Counted from the first letter of the stretch, positions 25,456-37,831 are shown. The stretch: DNA of 64,000 nucleotides from Lacticaseibacillus paracasei subsp. paracasei (GCF_000829035.1 NZ_AP012541.1:2542001-2606000); one strand, 5' to 3'. The notes: a model not told the origin generated them from the sequence alone. Made by a program: numbers and translations.

Positions 25456-25821
25456 TTATTTTTTCTTACCTGCCATGCTTGCTTTCTTCCCTTTGCGGGT
25501 GCGAGCATTGTTTTTGGTGTTTTGCCCACGAACTGGCAAGCCACGACGATGACGGATGCCGCGATATGAACCGATTTCCATCAATCGCTTGATGTTCAGG
25601 TTTACTTCACGACGAAGGTCACCTTCAACCTTAACGGAGTCTAAGGCTGCACGAATCTTGTCTTCTTGTTCTGGGGTCAGGTCATCTTGACGAACGTTTT
25701 CCGGAACACCGGCATTCTTGAGGACCTTTTGAGCGGTTGTCTTGCCAACACCATAAATATAGGTTAAGGCAATGACGATTTGCTTACCACGTGGTAAGTC
25801 GACACCTGCGATACGAGCCAT
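25456..25821 (-). CDS. rpsM: 30S ribosomal protein S13
   Basis: 121 residues from the ATG of [13 protein letters not shown] with an AGGAGGTG site; the 4-codon longer start is unlikely. Motifs [11 protein letters not shown] and [15 protein letters not shown] are present, and the basic tail ends in KKK. Confidence 0.97.
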   Translation of the reverse strand: MARIAGVDLPRGKQIVIALTYIYGVGKTTAQKVLKNAGVPENVRQDDLTPEQEDKIRAALDSVKVEGDLRREVNLNIKRLMEIGSYRGIRHRRGLPVRGQNTKNNARTRKGKKASMAGKKK

Positions 25822-25854
25822 GTACAATGACACCTCCTATTGAATTAGTTTGTA

Positions 25855-25971
25855 TTATCCCTGACGTTGCTTATGCTTTGGGTTTGCAGAGCAGATAATC
25901 ATGACCCGGCCTTTACGACGGACCACTTTGCAGTGCTCGCACATCTTTTTAACAGATGGACGTACTTTCAT
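25855..25971 (-). CDS. rpmJ: 50S ribosomal protein L36
   Basis: A 38-codon gene read directly from the sequence: begins [20 protein letters not shown] and ends PKHKQRQG. The zinc ligands are Cys11, Cys14, Cys27 and His32, so this is the zinc-binding (C+) form. The ATG has an AAGGAGG site. It sits between infA and rpsM, as in other Firmicutes. Confidence 0.96.
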   Translation of the reverse strand: MKVRPSVKKMCEHCKVVRRKGRVMIICSANPKHKQRQG

Positions 25972-25998
25972 GAGAATTTAGCCTCCTTGAGTTGGCAA

Positions 25999-26217
25999 CT
26001 ACTTGAAACGGTAAGTGATTCGGCCTTTGGTCAGATCATATGGGGAGAGCTCCACCGTTACCTTATCTCCTGGTAAAATCCGGATATAGTGCATGCGAAT
26101 TTTACCGGAAACATGGGCGAGGATCTCTGCGCCGTTTTCAAGTTTGACTTTGAACATCGCGTTGGGTAAGGTATCCGTCACGGTGCCTTGGATCTCAATT
26201 ACATCGTCTTTTGCCAC
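25999..26217 (-). CDS. infA: Translation initiation factor IF-1
   Basis: 72 residues from GTG 26217 ([20 protein letters not shown]) with an AGGAGGA site; the longer frame is rejected. OB-fold motifs [20 protein letters not shown] and [20 protein letters not shown] are present. Standard position after adk. Confidence 0.97.
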   Translation of the reverse strand: MAKDDVIEIQGTVTDTLPNAMFKVKLENGAEILAHVSGKIRMHYIRILPGDKVTVELSPYDLTKGRITYRFK

Positions 26218-26360
26218 GAAGTGTTTCCTCCTAAAAATTATTGGTTCTATTAACGCGCGAAAAGGGTGAGGCCGATTGGCACTCACCGCATACCGCGATA
26301 TTGTACCATAATTCTTCGACTTTGAAAACAGTCATGAGGGGCGTGCAATCGTCCAAGCAC

Positions 26361-27122
<762 letters not shown>

Positions 27123-27164
27123 TGGACTCTAATCAAGCTGACTCACGTTCTGTTTAAATGACGT

Positions 27165-28490
27165 TTATTTTTTACTGTCGCCTTTAATCAAGTCTCCGCG
27201 AATGAAACCGATATACTCGCGTTTCATGAGTAAGCCGTCTAACTGACGAACCAATTCAATCGCTGTCATGACGACAATCAAGAGACTTGTGCCGCCCAGT
27301 CCGATTGACTGTGGCAAGCCCCAAATGTTGGCAGCTAACTGTGGCAGCAATGCAACCAGGCCAAGGAACAATGCCCCGACGGTTGATAACCGCATCAGTA
27401 AACGCGAGATATAATTCTCGGTTTCTTTTCCTGGCCAAACGCCTGGAATGTAACTGCCTTGTTTGGTTAAGTTCTCAGAGACCTTTTCGGGATTGACCTG
27501 AACAAACGCATAGAAGAACGTGAAAAGAATGATTAGAAGCGTGTAGATCGCAGTCCCGGCAGGTTTTTGCATATTGAAGATGTTGGTCATGACTTGATAC
27601 CAGCCATCACCGCTATGATTCTTTTGAAAAGCCATCAGAATTGTTTGCGGAGTTACGATGAAGGAACTCGCAAAGATAACTGGAATAACGCCGGCCACGT
27701 TGACCTTTAAAGGCAAGTAGCTGTTGCTGCCTGCGCTGGTGACACGCCGGGTATATTGAATCGGAATCTTGTAATTTGCTTGCTGTACCCATGTGACAAA
27801 CGTGATCACTAGGATCACGATAATGGCTAAGGCTGCCATGAAGGCAATCCCTTTCCAGATTTCGGCACCAGAGTATACCTGAACGTTATCGCGGTATAGC
27901 TCTTGAAGGCCAGAAGGCAAGCGAGCAATGATCCCGGAAAAGATCAGCAAGGAAACCCCATTACCAAGACCTTTATCAGTGATCTGTTCACCCATCCAAG
28001 TCAGCAACATGGTGCCGCCGGTTAAGATGATCCCGATCGTGATATAGGTGCTAACAGACGGATTTTTGACCAAGCCCATCGAACTTAACGTTTGAAAGCC
28101 GGCCGTAATCCCAATTGCCTGAAAGAACCCGAAGATAATGGTTAAGTAACGAGTCACCTGATTCAGCTTACGCCGACCAACTTCCCCTTGCTTGCTCCAT
28201 TCAACAAACTTCGGAACGATATCCATCTGCAGCAGCTGAACCACAATCTGTGCCGTAATGTACGGTGAGACCCCCATCGAGAAGATGGAGTACTGGGCCA
28301 GTCCGCCACCACTGACAGTATCCAGCAGTGAGATCAGGCCTGTCGAACCGATTGATTGCAGCGCCTTTGCATTGACCCCGGGCACTGCGATCAGTGTACC
28401 TAATCGATAGACCAATAAAACCGCTAAAGTGAAGAGGATCTTGTTACGGATGTCTTTAACCTTGAGCGCGTTTTTCAGGGTCCTCAGCAT
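27165..28490 (-). CDS. secY: Protein translocase channel subunit SecY
   Basis: 441 residues, ten TM helices. Start ATG overlaps the rplO stop (TAATG). Family motifs: GVNAKAL near the N-terminus, MGVSPYITAQI, YKIPIQYTRR and the C-terminal SLLIVVMTAIELVRQLDG. It forms the main secretion pore used by the sortase substrates in this window. Confidence 0.98.
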   Translation of the reverse strand: MLRTLKNALKVKDIRNKILFTLAVLLVYRLGTLIAVPGVNAKALQSIGSTGLISLLDTVSGGGLAQYSIFSMGVSPYITAQIVVQLLQMDIVPKFVEWSKQGEVGRRKLNQVTRYLTIIFGFFQAIGITAGFQTLSSMGLVKNPSVSTYITIGIILTGGTMLLTWMGEQITDKGLGNGVSLLIFSGIIARLPSGLQELYRDNVQVYSGAEIWKGIAFMAALAIIVILVITFVTWVQQANYKIPIQYTRRVTSAGSNSYLPLKVNVAGVIPVIFASSFIVTPQTILMAFQKNHSGDGWYQVMTNIFNMQKPAGTAIYTLLIILFTFFYAFVQVNPEKVSENLTKQGSYIPGVWPGKETENYISRLLMRLSTVGALFLGLVALLPQLAANIWGLPQSIGLGGTSLLIVVMTAIELVRQLDGLLMKREYIGFIRGDLIKGDSKK

Positions 28491-28930
28491 TAGATCACCT
28501 CAATCGAACCGCCAGCTGCTTCAACAGCAGCCTTCGCTGCAGCAGAAGCCTTTGCTACCTTAATGGTCAGTTTTTTCTCAAGCTTGCCGTCTGCCAGCAG
28601 CTTGACGCCGTTCTTTTCGTTCTTAACGATACCAGCATCGATCAAGGCTGCTGGGGTTACTTCGGCGCCATCGTCGAAGCGGTTAAGATCGGAAAGGTTA
28701 ACAACAGCATATTCTTTGCGGTTAATGTTGTTGAAACCGCGTTTTGGCATACGCCGGAACAATGGCATCTGGCCACCTTCGAAGCCAAGACGCGTTTTGC
28801 CGCCCTGACGTGCCAATTGACCCTTTGTCCCTTTACCAGCTGTCTTACCTTGACCGCTAGAAGTACCACGGCCCAGACGCTTGCGGGAATGACGGGAGCC
28901 GACACTCGGCTTTAATTCGTGCAATTGCAT
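28490..28930 (-). CDS. rplO: 50S ribosomal protein L15
   Basis: 146 residues from ATG 28930 ([20 protein letters not shown]). The GTG 12 nt earlier lies in the AGGAGGTG site. The Gly-rich N-terminus ([19 protein letters not shown]) is typical. Overlaps secY by 1 nt. Confidence 0.97.
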   Translation of the reverse strand: MQLHELKPSVGSRHSRKRLGRGTSSGQGKTAGKGTKGQLARQGGKTRLGFEGGQMPLFRRMPKRGFNNINRKEYAVVNLSDLNRFDDGAEVTPAALIDAGIVKNEKNGVKLLADGKLEKKLTIKVAKASAAAKAAVEAAGGSIEVI

Positions 28931-28963
28931 ACTCTTGGGCACCTCCTTGTCGAAATAATGTTA

Positions 28964-29149
28964 TTAATCCTTGATTTCTTCAACGGAAACCAAGTGTGAA
29001 ATCTGGAAAATCGCACCACGAGTGGCTGCGTTGTCAGGCTTGATCACTGAGCTATTAACTCGAGCTAAGCCTAATTCCTTCACAATTTTACGTTGCTTAG
29101 GAAGACGGTGGGCAGCACTACGGGTCAAAGTAATCTTCAATTGAGCCAT
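28964..29149 (-). CDS. rpmD: 50S ribosomal protein L30
   Basis: 61 residues, full length: [20 protein letters not shown] and [20 protein letters not shown] match bacterial L30. Lies between rpsE and rplO. Confidence 0.97.
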   Translation of the reverse strand: MAQLKITLTRSAAHRLPKQRKIVKELGLARVNSSVIKPDNAATRGAIFQISHLVSVEEIKD

Positions 29150-29160
29150 GTGTTTACCTC

Positions 29161-29664
29161 CTAGTCTTCTAATGATGACGCAGAAACGCCACGCAATTCA
29201 GCAACTTGTTCACGGGTACGCAGTTGTGTCAACCCGTCCATCGTTGCCCGGATCATGTTGATCGGGGTGTTACGGCCGAGTGACTTGCTGGTAATATCAG
29301 CAATGCCGGCAAGTTCCATGACGGAACGGATAGCGCCACCAGCAGCAACCCCAGAACCTTCTTCAGCAGGCTTCAGCAAAACTTCGCCGGCGCCAAAATG
29401 GCCGATAACTTCATGAGGAATCGTTGTGCCGACAATCGGTACTTCGATCAAGCTCTTCTTGGCCGCGTCAACAGCTTTACGGATCGCTTCAGGAACTTCT
29501 TGGGCCTTACCAGTTGCAAAGCCGACGTGACCATTCTTATCACCGACGATCGCGATCGCAGCAAAACGCAGACGACGTCCACCTTTAACAACTTTCGTGA
29601 CACGGTTGATGGAAACGACTTGGTCTTCTAAGTCCAATTGGTTTGGATCGATAAATGATGCCAT
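29161..29664 (-). CDS. rpsE: 30S ribosomal protein S5
   Basis: 167 residues from the ATG of [20 protein letters not shown] with a GGAGG site; the 15-codon longer frame overlaps rplR and is rejected. Motifs [37 protein letters not shown] and [18 protein letters not shown] are present. Confidence 0.97.
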   Translation of the reverse strand: MASFIDPNQLDLEDQVVSINRVTKVVKGGRRLRFAAIAIVGDKNGHVGFATGKAQEVPEAIRKAVDAAKKSLIEVPIVGTTIPHEVIGHFGAGEVLLKPAEEGSGVAAGGAIRSVMELAGIADITSKSLGRNTPINMIRATMDGLTQLRTREQVAELRGVSASSLED

Positions 29665-29686
29665 GTGTTGGTTATCCTCCTTTTTT

Positions 29687-30046
29687 CTAGAATTCGAGGC
29701 CATTTTCACGTGCTGCTTCAGCTAACGCAGCAACGCGACCATGGTACAGATAACCACCACGGTCAAAGACCACAACTTTATGACCATCAGCAACAGCACG
29801 CTTGGCGATCAACGCGCCAACTTGTGCAGAAGCAGCAGTCTTGTTTTCAGGATCTTTAATGTCCTTATCAAGAGTGGAGGCACTTGCTAGCGTCACACCC
29901 GCTACGTCATCAATTAATTGTGCGTAGATGTTTTTATTCGAACGGAAAATGTTCAAGCGTGGGCGCTCGCTCGTACCAGAAATCTTGCCTCGTACGCGGG
30001 CGTGACGCCGTTGCCGAGTCTTGTTCTTATCTGGCTTAGAAATCAC
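29687..30046 (-). CDS. rplR: 50S ribosomal protein L18
   Basis: 119 residues from the second GTG ([20 protein letters not shown]), which has the better spacing from AAGAGG and the family length; a GTG 9 nt earlier is possible. The [14 protein letters not shown] motif and C-terminal [20 protein letters not shown] are present. Binds 5S rRNA. Confidence 0.96.
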   Translation of the reverse strand: MISKPDKNKTRQRRHARVRGKISGTSERPRLNIFRSNKNIYAQLIDDVAGVTLASASTLDKDIKDPENKTAASAQVGALIAKRAVADGHKVVVFDRGGYLYHGRVAALAEAARENGLEF

Positions 30047-30083
30047 AATGTTCACCTCTTGTTAAATTTGTTGAAGGTTAAGA

Positions 30084-30614
30084 CTACTTACCAGTCTTAC
30101 CTTCCTTACGACGGACATGTTCGTCAACGTAACGAATCCCCTTACCCTTATAAGGTTCAGGTGCACGGACGGAACGAACAACGGCTGCAAACTGGCCAAC
30201 AACCTGTTTCGAGATCCCGCTGATGATGATCTGAGTGGTGCTTGGAACTTCAACAGTGACACCCTTAGGCGCGGTCATTTCAACTGGATGGGAATAGCCA
30301 ACGTTCAAAACAAGCTTTTCGCCTTGTTTTTGTGCACGATAGCCGACACCGACCAACTTCATTTCTTTCTTGTAGCCTTCGGTAACCCCGACGACCATGT
30401 TGTTCAAGTTGGCCCGCATTGTTCCGTGGACAGCCTTGTAGGAATCATCAGGACGCGTGAAGTTGATCTCGTCGCCTTCCTGGTGCATTTCGATTTCCGG
30501 GGCAAAATGACGGGTCAATTCGCCTTTCGGGCCCTTAACCGTAATGTTGTCGCCATCTTTTGTGATGGTGACACCGGCTGGGACTTTAATGACTTTATAA
30601 CCAATACGACTCAC
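30084..30614 (-). CDS. rplF: 50S ribosomal protein L6
   Basis: 176 residues: [18 protein letters not shown] at the start, [20 protein letters not shown], and the C-terminal [14 protein letters not shown] motif ([20 protein letters not shown]). Sits near the factor-binding site of the ribosome. Canonical rpsH-rplF-rplR order. Confidence 0.97.
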   Translation of the reverse strand: MSRIGYKVIKVPAGVTITKDGDNITVKGPKGELTRHFAPEIEMHQEGDEINFTRPDDSYKAVHGTMRANLNNMVVGVTEGYKKEMKLVGVGYRAQKQGEKLVLNVGYSHPVEMTAPKGVTVEVPSTTQIIISGISKQVVGQFAAVVRSVRAPEPYKGKGIRYVDEHVRRKEGKTGK

Positions 30615-30644
30615 TTATCGGCACCTCCTTTTTGATATATTGAA

Positions 30645-31043
30645 TTACCAAACGTAGGCGAGTACTTCGCCGCCGACGTTCTTGGCACGAGCTTCCTTGT
30701 CGGTGATAACACCTTCGGAAGTTGAGATGATAGCAATCCCTAAGCCGTTTAAGACCTTAGGAACAGCATCACTTTTAACGTATGAGCGCAGACCCGGTTT
30801 GGAGATCCGCTTCAAGCCAGAGATAACCCGTTCATTATTCTTACCATACTTCAAGAAAATGCGGATAACGCCTTGCTTGTCATCATCAATAACTTCATAG
30901 TCACGGATGAACCCTTCACGTTTCAGAATCTCAGAAATGTCTTTTTTCATCTTAGATGCAGGTACGACCAAGGATTCGTGACGCACCATGTTGGCGTTAC
31001 GGATCCGGGTCAAGTAATCTGCGATTGGATCGGTCAAGACCAT
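30645..31043 (-). CDS. rpsH: 30S ribosomal protein S8
   Basis: 132 residues: [20 protein letters not shown] and the closing [20 protein letters not shown] match S8. Key assembly protein for the 16S central domain and, in other bacteria, the spc operon repressor. Confidence 0.97.
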   Translation of the reverse strand: MVLTDPIADYLTRIRNANMVRHESLVVPASKMKKDISEILKREGFIRDYEVIDDDKQGVIRIFLKYGKNNERVISGLKRISKPGLRSYVKSDAVPKVLNGLGIAIISTSEGVITDKEARAKNVGGEVLAYVW

Positions 31044-31068
31044 TGATTTAACCTCCTTTGTCTAGTGA

Positions 31069-31254
31069 TTACCAGCTAGCTTTGCGCATGCCTGGAATTT
31101 GGCCGGCATGTGCTAACTCACGAAGGCAAATCCGGCAGAGTTTGAATTTACGATAAACGGAATGTGGACGGCCACAACGTTGGCACCGCGTATATTCCTG
31201 GACTGCAAATTTTGCAGGCCGATTGTTCTTAGCGATCATTGACTTCTTAGCCAA
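31069..31254 (-). CDS. rpsN: 30S ribosomal protein S14, zinc-binding type (type Z)
   Basis: 61 residues with two CxxC pairs (CQRCGRP and CRICLREL), the short zinc-dependent form typical of the spc operon of Gram-positives. Ends IPGMRKASW. Confidence 0.97.
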   Translation of the reverse strand: MAKKSMIAKNNRPAKFAVQEYTRCQRCGRPHSVYRKFKLCRICLRELAHAGQIPGMRKASW

Positions 31255-31268
31255 GTAGCGGACCTCCC

Positions 31269-31811
31269 TTATTTGGCGAATGGCATCCCGACTTGCGTCA
31301 GCAATTCGAGAGCTTCTTCATCAGTATTTGCCGTTGTAACGATGACAACATCCAACCCACGAACACGATTAACCTTATCGTAATCGATTTCTGGGAAGAT
31401 CAGTTGTTCTTTAACACCCAAGGTATAGTTCCCGCGACCATCGAAGGACTTGGGGGAAATACCATGGAAGTCACGCACACGCGGCAGGGAGACATTGATC
31501 AGCTTATCCAAGAAATCATACATGCGTTCGCCGCGAAGGGTAACCTTTGCGCCGATTGGCATGCCTTCACGCAGACGGAAGCCAGCGATACTCTTCTTAG
31601 CCTTGGTGATCAGTGGATGTTGACCAGAGATCAGGGTCAGTTCGTCAACTGCTTCATCCAGCAATTTGGCGTTCTGAGTCGCATCACCAACACCCATGTT
31701 CAAAACGATCTTTTCGATCTTCGGTGCCTGCATGGTGCTCTTGTAGTTAAACTTGCTTACCAATGCAGGAGCGATTTCTTTGCTATAACGTTCTTCAAGA
31801 CGATTCTCCAT
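31269..31811 (-). CDS. rplE: 50S ribosomal protein L5
   Basis: 180 residues: [17 protein letters not shown], then [35 protein letters not shown] and the C-terminal [18 protein letters not shown]. Binds 5S rRNA and contacts the P-site tRNA. Confidence 0.98.
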   Translation of the reverse strand: MENRLEERYSKEIAPALVSKFNYKSTMQAPKIEKIVLNMGVGDATQNAKLLDEAVDELTLISGQHPLITKAKKSIAGFRLREGMPIGAKVTLRGERMYDFLDKLINVSLPRVRDFHGISPKSFDGRGNYTLGVKEQLIFPEIDYDKVNRVRGLDVVIVTTANTDEEALELLTQVGMPFAK

Positions 31812-31835
31812 GAAAAAGTTTGTCCTCCTTCCCTA

Positions 31836-32147
31836 TTATTTATCGATTGCGGTGCCAGACTTCTTAGCAATCCGCACTTTGTTGCCATCTTTAACTTCAG
31901 AACCGATCCGTGTCGGCTTATTGGTATCTGGATCAAGAAGCATCACATTGGACACGTGAATAGGTGCTTCCTTATCGATAATACCGCCTTGCGGATTAGC
32001 ATTGTTAGGCTTTTGGTGCTTCTTGATCATGTTAATGCCTTCAACGACAACTTTATCAGCGTCCTTCAAGACTTTAGTGATCTGGCCTTCTTTGCCGGCA
32101 TCTTTGCCGCGCATGACCCGCACTTTGTCACCAGTTTTGAACTTCAT
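31836..32147 (-). CDS. rplX: 50S ribosomal protein L24
   Basis: 103 residues from the ATG of [20 protein letters not shown], which is well spaced from AGGAGGTG; the 3-codon longer start is inside the spacer. KOW motif present. Confidence 0.96.
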   Translation of the reverse strand: MKFKTGDKVRVMRGKDAGKEGQITKVLKDADKVVVEGINMIKKHQKPNNANPQGGIIDKEAPIHVSNVMLLDPDTNKPTRIGSEVKDGNKVRIAKKSGTAIDK

Positions 32148-32176
32148 GTATCGCACCTCCTATTTGGTCAGAATGA

Positions 32177-32545
32177 TTAAAGTACTTCGGGCGCTAAGGA
32201 GACGATCTTCATGAAATCGCCGTCACGCAGTTCACGTGCCACAGGTCCAAAGATACGAGTCCCACGAGGGCTCTTGTCGGCGTTAATGATAACTGCTGCG
32301 TTCTCATCGAACTTGATGTAAGAACCGTCAGCGCGACGGGCGCCAGACTTGGTCCGTACAATGACAGCCTTGACAACGTCAGCCTTCTTGACAACGCCAC
32401 CTGGTGTTGCTTGTTTTACAGTTGCGACAACGACATCACCGATGTTACCAGTCTTACGGTATGAACCGCCAAGTACTTTAATCACCAGGATTTCGCGCGC
32501 GCCGGAATTATCCGCCACTTTAAGGCGACTTTCTTGTTGTATCAC
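32177..32545 (-). CDS. rplN: 50S ribosomal protein L14
   Basis: 122 residues: [20 protein letters not shown], then [20 protein letters not shown] and the C-terminal [13 protein letters not shown] are standard L14. Confidence 0.98.
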   Translation of the reverse strand: MIQQESRLKVADNSGAREILVIKVLGGSYRKTGNIGDVVVATVKQATPGGVVKKADVVKAVIVRTKSGARRADGSYIKFDENAAVIINADKSPRGTRIFGPVARELRDGDFMKIVSLAPEVL

Positions 32546-32576
32546 GGAATGGTCCTCCTTTCATCCGAAAAATTGA

Positions 32577-32840
32577 TTAGATGATAACTGCCTTTTCGAC
32601 AATGTTCAATAAACGGAAACGCTTATTGCGTGATAAAGGACGTGTTTCTGCGATCCGCACGATATCGCCAGTTTTAGCGGTATTGTCTTCATCATGCACG
32701 TAATACTTCTTGGAGTACTTCATACGCTTGCCGTAAACAGGGTGCATCTTGACCGTGCTGACTTCCACGGTGATCGTCTTGTCCATTTTATCTGAGACCA
32801 CGCGGCCTTGATAAACCTTACGAGAATTACGTTCTGCCAA
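32577..32840 (-). CDS. rpsQ: 30S ribosomal protein S17
   Basis: 87 residues with the OB-fold motifs [18 protein letters not shown] and [17 protein letters not shown]. Canonical position between rpmC and rplN. Confidence 0.97.
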   Translation of the reverse strand: MAERNSRKVYQGRVVSDKMDKTITVEVSTVKMHPVYGKRMKYSKKYYVHDEDNTAKTGDIVRIAETRPLSRNKRFRLLNIVEKAVII

Positions 32841-32860
32841 GGTAAATGTCTCCTTTCCGA

Positions 32861-33055
32861 TTATTTATTGAGTGCCTGTTGCCGAAGGACCGTTTTGATC
32901 CGTGCAATGTTTTTCCGAACCTGACTCAAGCGAGCGGTGTTTTCCAATTGGCCAGTCGCCTGTTGGAAGCGCAAGTTGAACAGCTCTTCTTTATATTGCT
33001 TCTCTTTGTCGAGCATCTCAGCAGTGGTTAATGCAGTAATTTCTTTAGCCTTCAT
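32861..33055 (-). CDS. rpmC: 50S ribosomal protein L29
   Basis: 64 residues from the ATG of [14 protein letters not shown] with an AGGTGG site located in the end of rplP (11-nt overlap); the 4-codon longer start is in the site. Typical [19 protein letters not shown] helix pair. Binds near the exit tunnel. Confidence 0.96.
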   Translation of the reverse strand: MKAKEITALTTAEMLDKEKQYKEELFNLRFQQATGQLENTARLSQVRKNIARIKTVLRQQALNK

Positions 33056-33479
33056 TTGATTGCCCACCTACTTCCTCGCGTGAAACGATCTTGGTACGGA
33101 TCGGGAGTTTGTTGGATGCCAAACGCAAAGCTTCCTTTGCGACTGCTTCGGAAACGCCACCGACTTCAAACATGATCTTTTCACGTTTAACGACAGCAAC
33201 CCATCCAGTTGGTGCACCTTTACCATTACCCATCCGGACGCCAACACCTTTACTGGTGTAGGACTTATGAGGGAAAATGCGGATCCATACTTTCCCACCA
33301 CGCTTCATATAACGGGTCATTGCGACACGAGCAGCTTCGATCTGACGGTTGGTGATCCAGTGGGATTCCAATGCTTCCAAACCATATTCACCGAAATCGA
33401 CGTTACGGCCGCCTTTAGCTGCACCGCGCATCTTCCCACGGAATTCGCGACGATGCTTTACACGCTTAGGTACTAACAT
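33045..33479 (-). CDS. rplP: 50S ribosomal protein L16
   Basis: 144 residues: [39 protein letters not shown] and [20 protein letters not shown] match L16. It lies 3 bp after rpsC. Confidence 0.98.
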   Translation of the reverse strand: MLVPKRVKHRREFRGKMRGAAKGGRNVDFGEYGLEALESHWITNRQIEAARVAMTRYMKRGGKVWIRIFPHKSYTSKGVGVRMGNGKGAPTGWVAVVKREKIMFEVGGVSEAVAKEALRLASNKLPIRTKIVSREEVGGQSNEG

Positions 33480-33482
33480 TGA

Positions 33483-34145
33483 TTATTTCCCTCCTTTCAC
33501 ACTATTTTGCTTTGGCTTTTCAGGTAAAATCTCACCACGATTGATCCAGGTTTTGATCCCGATACGGCCATAAGTTGTTGCGGCTTCTTCCCATGCGTAG
33601 TCGATATCGGCACGCAAGGTATGCAATGGTACTAAGCCTTCATTGTAATGTTCGCGACGTGCAATATCCGCACCATTCAAACGACCGGAAGCTTGGGTTT
33701 TGATCCCCTTGGCACCTGCTCGCATGGTCCGTTGCATTGCTTGACGCATTGCACGACGGAAAGCGATCCGTTGTTCAAGCTGACGGGCGATGTTTTCGCC
33801 AACAAGCTTGGAATCCAGATCAGGTTTCTTAATTTCCACGATGTTGATGTGAACTTGGCGGCCAGTCAGCTTGTTCAGCTGCTTACGCAAGTTTTCAACT
33901 TCAGAACCGCCTTTACCGATAACCATACCCGGCTTAGCAGTATGAATGGAAATGTTGACGCGCTTTGCGGCACGTTCGATTTCGATACGTGATACGGAAG
34001 CATCTTGCAGCTTCTTGTTAATGAAGTTTCGGATTTCAATGTCTTCATGCAGAAAGGCTGCAAAGTCTTTGTCTGCATACCATTTGGCATCCCAGTCACG
34101 GATGACACCGACACGGAAACCGGTTGGATTAATCTTTTGACCCAC
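33483..34145 (-). CDS. rpsC: 30S ribosomal protein S3
   Basis: 220 residues: [20 protein letters not shown], the KH-domain [14 protein letters not shown] and the C-terminal [20 protein letters not shown]. Part of the mRNA entry site. Confidence 0.98.
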   Translation of the reverse strand: MGQKINPTGFRVGVIRDWDAKWYADKDFAAFLHEDIEIRNFINKKLQDASVSRIEIERAAKRVNISIHTAKPGMVIGKGGSEVENLRKQLNKLTGRQVHINIVEIKKPDLDSKLVGENIARQLEQRIAFRRAMRQAMQRTMRAGAKGIKTQASGRLNGADIARREHYNEGLVPLHTLRADIDYAWEEAATTYGRIGIKTWINRGEILPEKPKQNSVKGGK

Positions 34146-34158
34146 GCGTTATCCCTCC

Positions 34159-34512
34159 TTATGCTTCTTTTTCGGATACAACCACGGTAACGTGGCTTGT
34201 CCGTTTGTTGATTGGTGATGCGCTCCCCTTGGCACGAGGACGGAACCGCTTGAGGGTCGGGCCTTCGTTGACGTAAGCCTTGCTTACATAAAGGTTTTGT
34301 GCATCTAAGTCATAGTTATGTTCTGCATTAGCGATGGCAGACTTGAGTACCTTCTCGATGATCGGTGAACCGGATCGAGGGGTGAATTCTAAGATTGCCA
34401 ATGCTTCAGCAACATCGCGACCGCGAATCAAGTCGATTACCAGGCGCGCTTTGCGAGCAGCAATCCGAACTGTCTTGGCCGTTGCCGTTGCAGACGTAAT
34501 TTGATCAGCCAT
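34159..34512 (-). CDS. rplV: 50S ribosomal protein L22
   Basis: 117 residues: [20 protein letters not shown], then [20 protein letters not shown] (the loop that lines the exit tunnel) and [11 protein letters not shown]. Confidence 0.98.
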   Translation of the reverse strand: MADQITSATATAKTVRIAARKARLVIDLIRGRDVAEALAILEFTPRSGSPIIEKVLKSAIANAEHNYDLDAQNLYVSKAYVNEGPTLKRFRPRAKGSASPINKRTSHVTVVVSEKEA

Positions 34513-34529
34513 GAATGTTGTGCTCCTTT

Positions 34530-34811
34530 CTAGCGTGCTGTTGTCTTCTTGTCGTCGGTGTTATGACCGCGGAAGGTACGCGTAGGAACGAATTCGCCCA
34601 ACTTGTGACCAACCATGTCTTCACTCACGAAAACTGGGACATGCTTACGACCATCATATACGGCGATGGTGTAGCCAATGAAACTTGGAAAAATGGTGGA
34701 ACGACGGGACCATGTACGAATAACGGTCTTCTTGTCGTTATCTGCCTGCGCTTCAATCTTCTTCAGGAGATGAGCGTCGGCAAAAGGTCCTTTTTTAAGA
34801 CTGCGACCCAT
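34530..34811 (-). CDS. rpsS: 30S ribosomal protein S19
   Basis: 93 residues: [40 protein letters not shown] and [16 protein letters not shown] are standard. Confidence 0.98.
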
Positions 34812-34850
34812 TTTGTGACCTCCTTTAATCGATGTAACACTTCAATGTGT

Positions 34851-35687
34851 TTACTTCGCTCTGCGGTGACGAACGATGAATTTCTCAGACTTAGCCTTGT
34901 GATCCCGGGTCTTCTTACCCAAGGTCTTCTTGCCCCATGGTGACATTGGAGATGGATGGCCAATTGGTGCTTTACCTTCACCACCACCATGCGGGTGATC
35001 GTTAGGGTTCATAACTGATCCACGAACTGTCGGACGGAAGCCCAACCAGCGCTTGCGGCCAGCTTTACCAATACTGATCAGCTCATGTTGCTCGTTACCA
35101 ACGGCACCAATTGTGGCACGGTTTTCAGCCAAAATCAGACGAACTTCGCCTGAAGCTAACTTAACGGTAACGTACTTATCATTGTCTTTACCCAACAATT
35201 GGGCCGAAACACCAGCTGAACGTGCTAATTGCGCGCCCTTACCTGGCTTCAGTTCGATGTTATGGATAGTTGTCCCGGCTGGAATATTCTTCAATTGCAA
35301 TGAGTTGCCGACTTTGATATCGACATCTTCACCAGAATAAACCTTGTCGCCAACCTTGAGACCCTTAGGTGCCAAGATGTAAGACTTAACCCCATCTTCA
35401 TAATGCAGCAGTGCAATGTTTGCGGTCCGATTTGGATCGTATTCGATTGCTTTAACTGTTGCAGCCATGCCATCCTTATTACGTTTGAAGTCGATCACAC
35501 GGTAGAATTGCTTGTGACCGCCGCCACGATGACGCACGGTGATGTGACCATGGGCATTACGTCCTGCAGTATGACTTTGGCTGACCAGCAAAGTCTTTTC
35601 AGGCTTTGTCTTGGTGATTTCAGCAAAATCAGACCCGGACATGTTGCGCCGGCCGTTGCTTGTTGGTTTGTACTTAATAATCGCCAC
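34851..35687 (-). CDS. rplB: 50S ribosomal protein L2
   Basis: 278 residues, full length. Motifs include [20 protein letters not shown] and the conserved peptidyl-transferase-near [18 protein letters not shown] with its essential His. Basic tail ends HRRAK. Confidence 0.98.
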   Translation of the reverse strand: MAIIKYKPTSNGRRNMSGSDFAEITKTKPEKTLLVSQSHTAGRNAHGHITVRHRGGGHKQFYRVIDFKRNKDGMAATVKAIEYDPNRTANIALLHYEDGVKSYILAPKGLKVGDKVYSGEDVDIKVGNSLQLKNIPAGTTIHNIELKPGKGAQLARSAGVSAQLLGKDNDKYVTVKLASGEVRLILAENRATIGAVGNEQHELISIGKAGRKRWLGFRPTVRGSVMNPNDHPHGGGEGKAPIGHPSPMSPWGKKTLGKKTRDHKAKSEKFIVRHRRAK

Positions 35688-35715
35688 GTGTTTTACCTCC
35701 TATAACGGATTTTTG

Positions 35716-36018
35716 TTACTTTTTATCGTTATCTTCGTCAGCGAAGATCTTGATTTCTTTGGAATCGGCGCTCAAGGCAATCAATGCCTTGCGACGACGA
35801 CGCGTCATGCCTTCGTAACGGCCTTGACGCTTCTTCTTACCGCGAACGTTCGCGATGTTGACGTTGACAACCTTCACACCGAAGATTTCTTCAACAGCCT
35901 TGCGAACTTGCGGCTTGGTTGCATGCAGTGCAACTTCGAATGTGTATTTACGGTTATCCATTTCAGCCATCGATTGCTCGGTGACGATCGGACGTAAAAT
36001 GATATCGCGTGCTTCCAT
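35716..36018 (-). CDS. rplW: 50S ribosomal protein L23
   Basis: 100 residues: [40 protein letters not shown]. Overlaps the rplD stop by 1 nt. Docking site of trigger factor and SRP at the exit tunnel. Confidence 0.97.
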   Translation of the reverse strand: MEARDIILRPIVTEQSMAEMDNRKYTFEVALHATKPQVRKAVEEIFGVKVVNVNIANVRGKKKRQGRYEGMTRRRRKALIALSADSKEIKIFADEDNDKK

Positions 36019-36641
36019 TATGCAAGCACCTCCTCAATCTTTTGGAGCGCAGATTGGGTCAAGATTAATTTCTTGTAGTCAACAACGTCCAAAACGTTGA
36101 TACCCTCTGCAGGAACAACTTTCACGTTCGGCAGGTTACGTGCGGCTTTGGCAGCAACTTCATTGCCGTCTTCCAACACAACCAGTGCCTTGTCGCTAAC
36201 CTTCAAGCCATCCAAGACAGTTGCAAAAGCTTTTGTCTTAGGTGCATCGAAGTTCAAACCGTCAACAACGACCAAGTCGCTATCGAGAACCTTCTGTGAA
36301 AGTACGGATTTGATTGCCAAACGACGAACCTTCTTTGGCAGCTTGTATGCATAGCTGCGTGGGGTCGGTCCGAAGACGATCCCACCGCCACGCCATTGCG
36401 GGCTGCGGATTGAACCTTGGCGGGCACGACCAGTACCCTTTTGGCGCCAAGGCTTGCGACCGCCGCCAGAAACAGCAGAACGGTTTTTAACGGCGTGAGT
36501 ACCTTGACGAAGGGAAGCGCGCTGCATCACGACTGCGTCAAACACGACGTTTTCATTTGGTTCGACTGCCCAGATGGCATCGTTGAGTTCAACTTTGCCG
36601 TTTTCTGAGCCATCTTGCTTATATAAAGTAACGTTAGCCAT
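36018..36641 (-). CDS. rplD: 50S ribosomal protein L4
   Basis: 207 residues: [20 protein letters not shown], the internal loop [20 protein letters not shown] and [13 protein letters not shown]. Besides its structural role L4 represses the S10 operon in some bacteria. Confidence 0.98.
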
Positions 36642-36663
36642 TAGTTATTGTCCTCCCTTCGTA

Positions 36664-37296
36664 TTATTTAGCTGCTTTAACAGCAGAACGGATCGTAACA
36701 AAGGACTTGTTTGCCCCTGGGACATTACCTTTGATCAACAGAACATTGTGCTCTGTGTCAGCGGCAACGACTTGCAGGTTTTGCATGGTGCGGGTGTGGT
36801 TACCCATCCGACCAGGTAATTTCTTGCCCTTGAAGACCTTGTTAATGATGGCCCCAAGTGAACCTGGACGACGATGGTAACGAGAACCGTGCGCCATAGG
36901 ACCGCGGGATTGGCCATCCTTCTTAATGTTGCCTTGATAACCGTGACCCTTGGAAGTACCAGTGACGTCCACAATGTCGCCTGCTGCGAATTCGTCAGCC
37001 TTAACTTCACTGCCGATTTCATAATCACTAAGCGCTACATCGCGGATTTCGCGAACGAAGCGCTTAGGGGTCGTGTCTGCCTTTTTGGCGTGACCGACGC
37101 TTGGCTTATTCGTCAAGACTTCACGCATATCGCCGTAGCCCAGCTGTACTGCTTCGTAGCCGTCAGATTCAACGGTCTTGACCTGCATTACAACGTTTGG
37201 AGTTACGTCGACAACAGTAACGGGTACGAGTTCGCCGTTATCGGTGAAGACCTGCGTCATGCCAACTTTTTTGCCTAAGATTCCTTTACGTGCCAT
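36664..37296 (-). CDS. rplC: 50S ribosomal protein L3
   Basis: 210 residues: [20 protein letters not shown] and the C-terminal [20 protein letters not shown]. Full length; second gene of the operon. Confidence 0.98.
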   Translation of the reverse strand: MARKGILGKKVGMTQVFTDNGELVPVTVVDVTPNVVMQVKTVESDGYEAVQLGYGDMREVLTNKPSVGHAKKADTTPKRFVREIRDVALSDYEIGSEVKADEFAAGDIVDVTGTSKGHGYQGNIKKDGQSRGPMAHGSRYHRRPGSLGAIINKVFKGKKLPGRMGNHTRTMQNLQVVAADTEHNVLLIKGNVPGANKSFVTIRSAVKAAK

Positions 37297-37321
37297 GGGT
37301 ACACCTCCTATTTTCTAAGAA

Positions 37322-37630
37322 TTATAATTTAATTTCGATATCGACGCCGCTTGGCAAGTCGAGCTTCATCAAAGCATCAACTGTCTTCGGTGTTGGGTTA
37401 ACAATATCGATCAGACGTTTATGCGTCCGCATTTCGAATTGTTCACGTGAATCCTTGTACTTATGCGGGGAACGTAGAACCGTGTAAAGTGTACGTTCCG
37501 TTGGCAGAGGGATCGGGCCTGAAATTGTTGCGCCTGTGCGCTTTGCAGTCTCCACGATCTTGTCTGCGGATTGATCGAGAATCCGGTGTTCATAAGCCTT
37601 AAGCCGGATCCGAATCTTTTGTTTTGCCAT
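37322..37630 (-). CDS. rpsJ: 30S ribosomal protein S10
   Basis: 102 residues: [40 protein letters not shown] and the end [11 protein letters not shown]. First gene of the S10-spc-alpha operon, behind the promoter at 37803-37831. Also a NusA/NusB antitermination partner. Confidence 0.98.
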   Translation of the reverse strand: MAKQKIRIRLKAYEHRILDQSADKIVETAKRTGATISGPIPLPTERTLYTVLRSPHKYKDSREQFEMRTHKRLIDIVNPTPKTVDALMKLDLPSGVDIEIKL

Positions 37631-37831
37631 TGTGTGACCTCCTTCGTCTATTATCAGTTAGTAGACTAGCTCCGTGAAAATTACCAACACGCTGCCGTGG
37701 CAAAGCGGCCGGGCGTGTCGCAACCTCTCACATCCGCGCTACTCTGGTTCACCTTTGGAACCAAGTGCATAGTTGTCCCCTTTGAGAAACAGCACTCTTG
37801 ATAGTATACAAAATCTCCCCCGCCATTACAA
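37631..37831 (-). promoter_or_regulatory. S10 operon promoter and structured leader
   Basis: Minus strand TTGTAA (37826-37831), 17-bp spacer, TATACT (37803-37808). The ~165-nt leader contains two hairpins: GGTTC / GAACC around 37747-37763 and a long imperfect stem closed by ACACGC / GCGTGT near 37685-37720. These may mediate feedback control; the ligand is not known from sequence. 37832-37954 shows nothing beyond the psiE ribosome site. Confidence 0.7.
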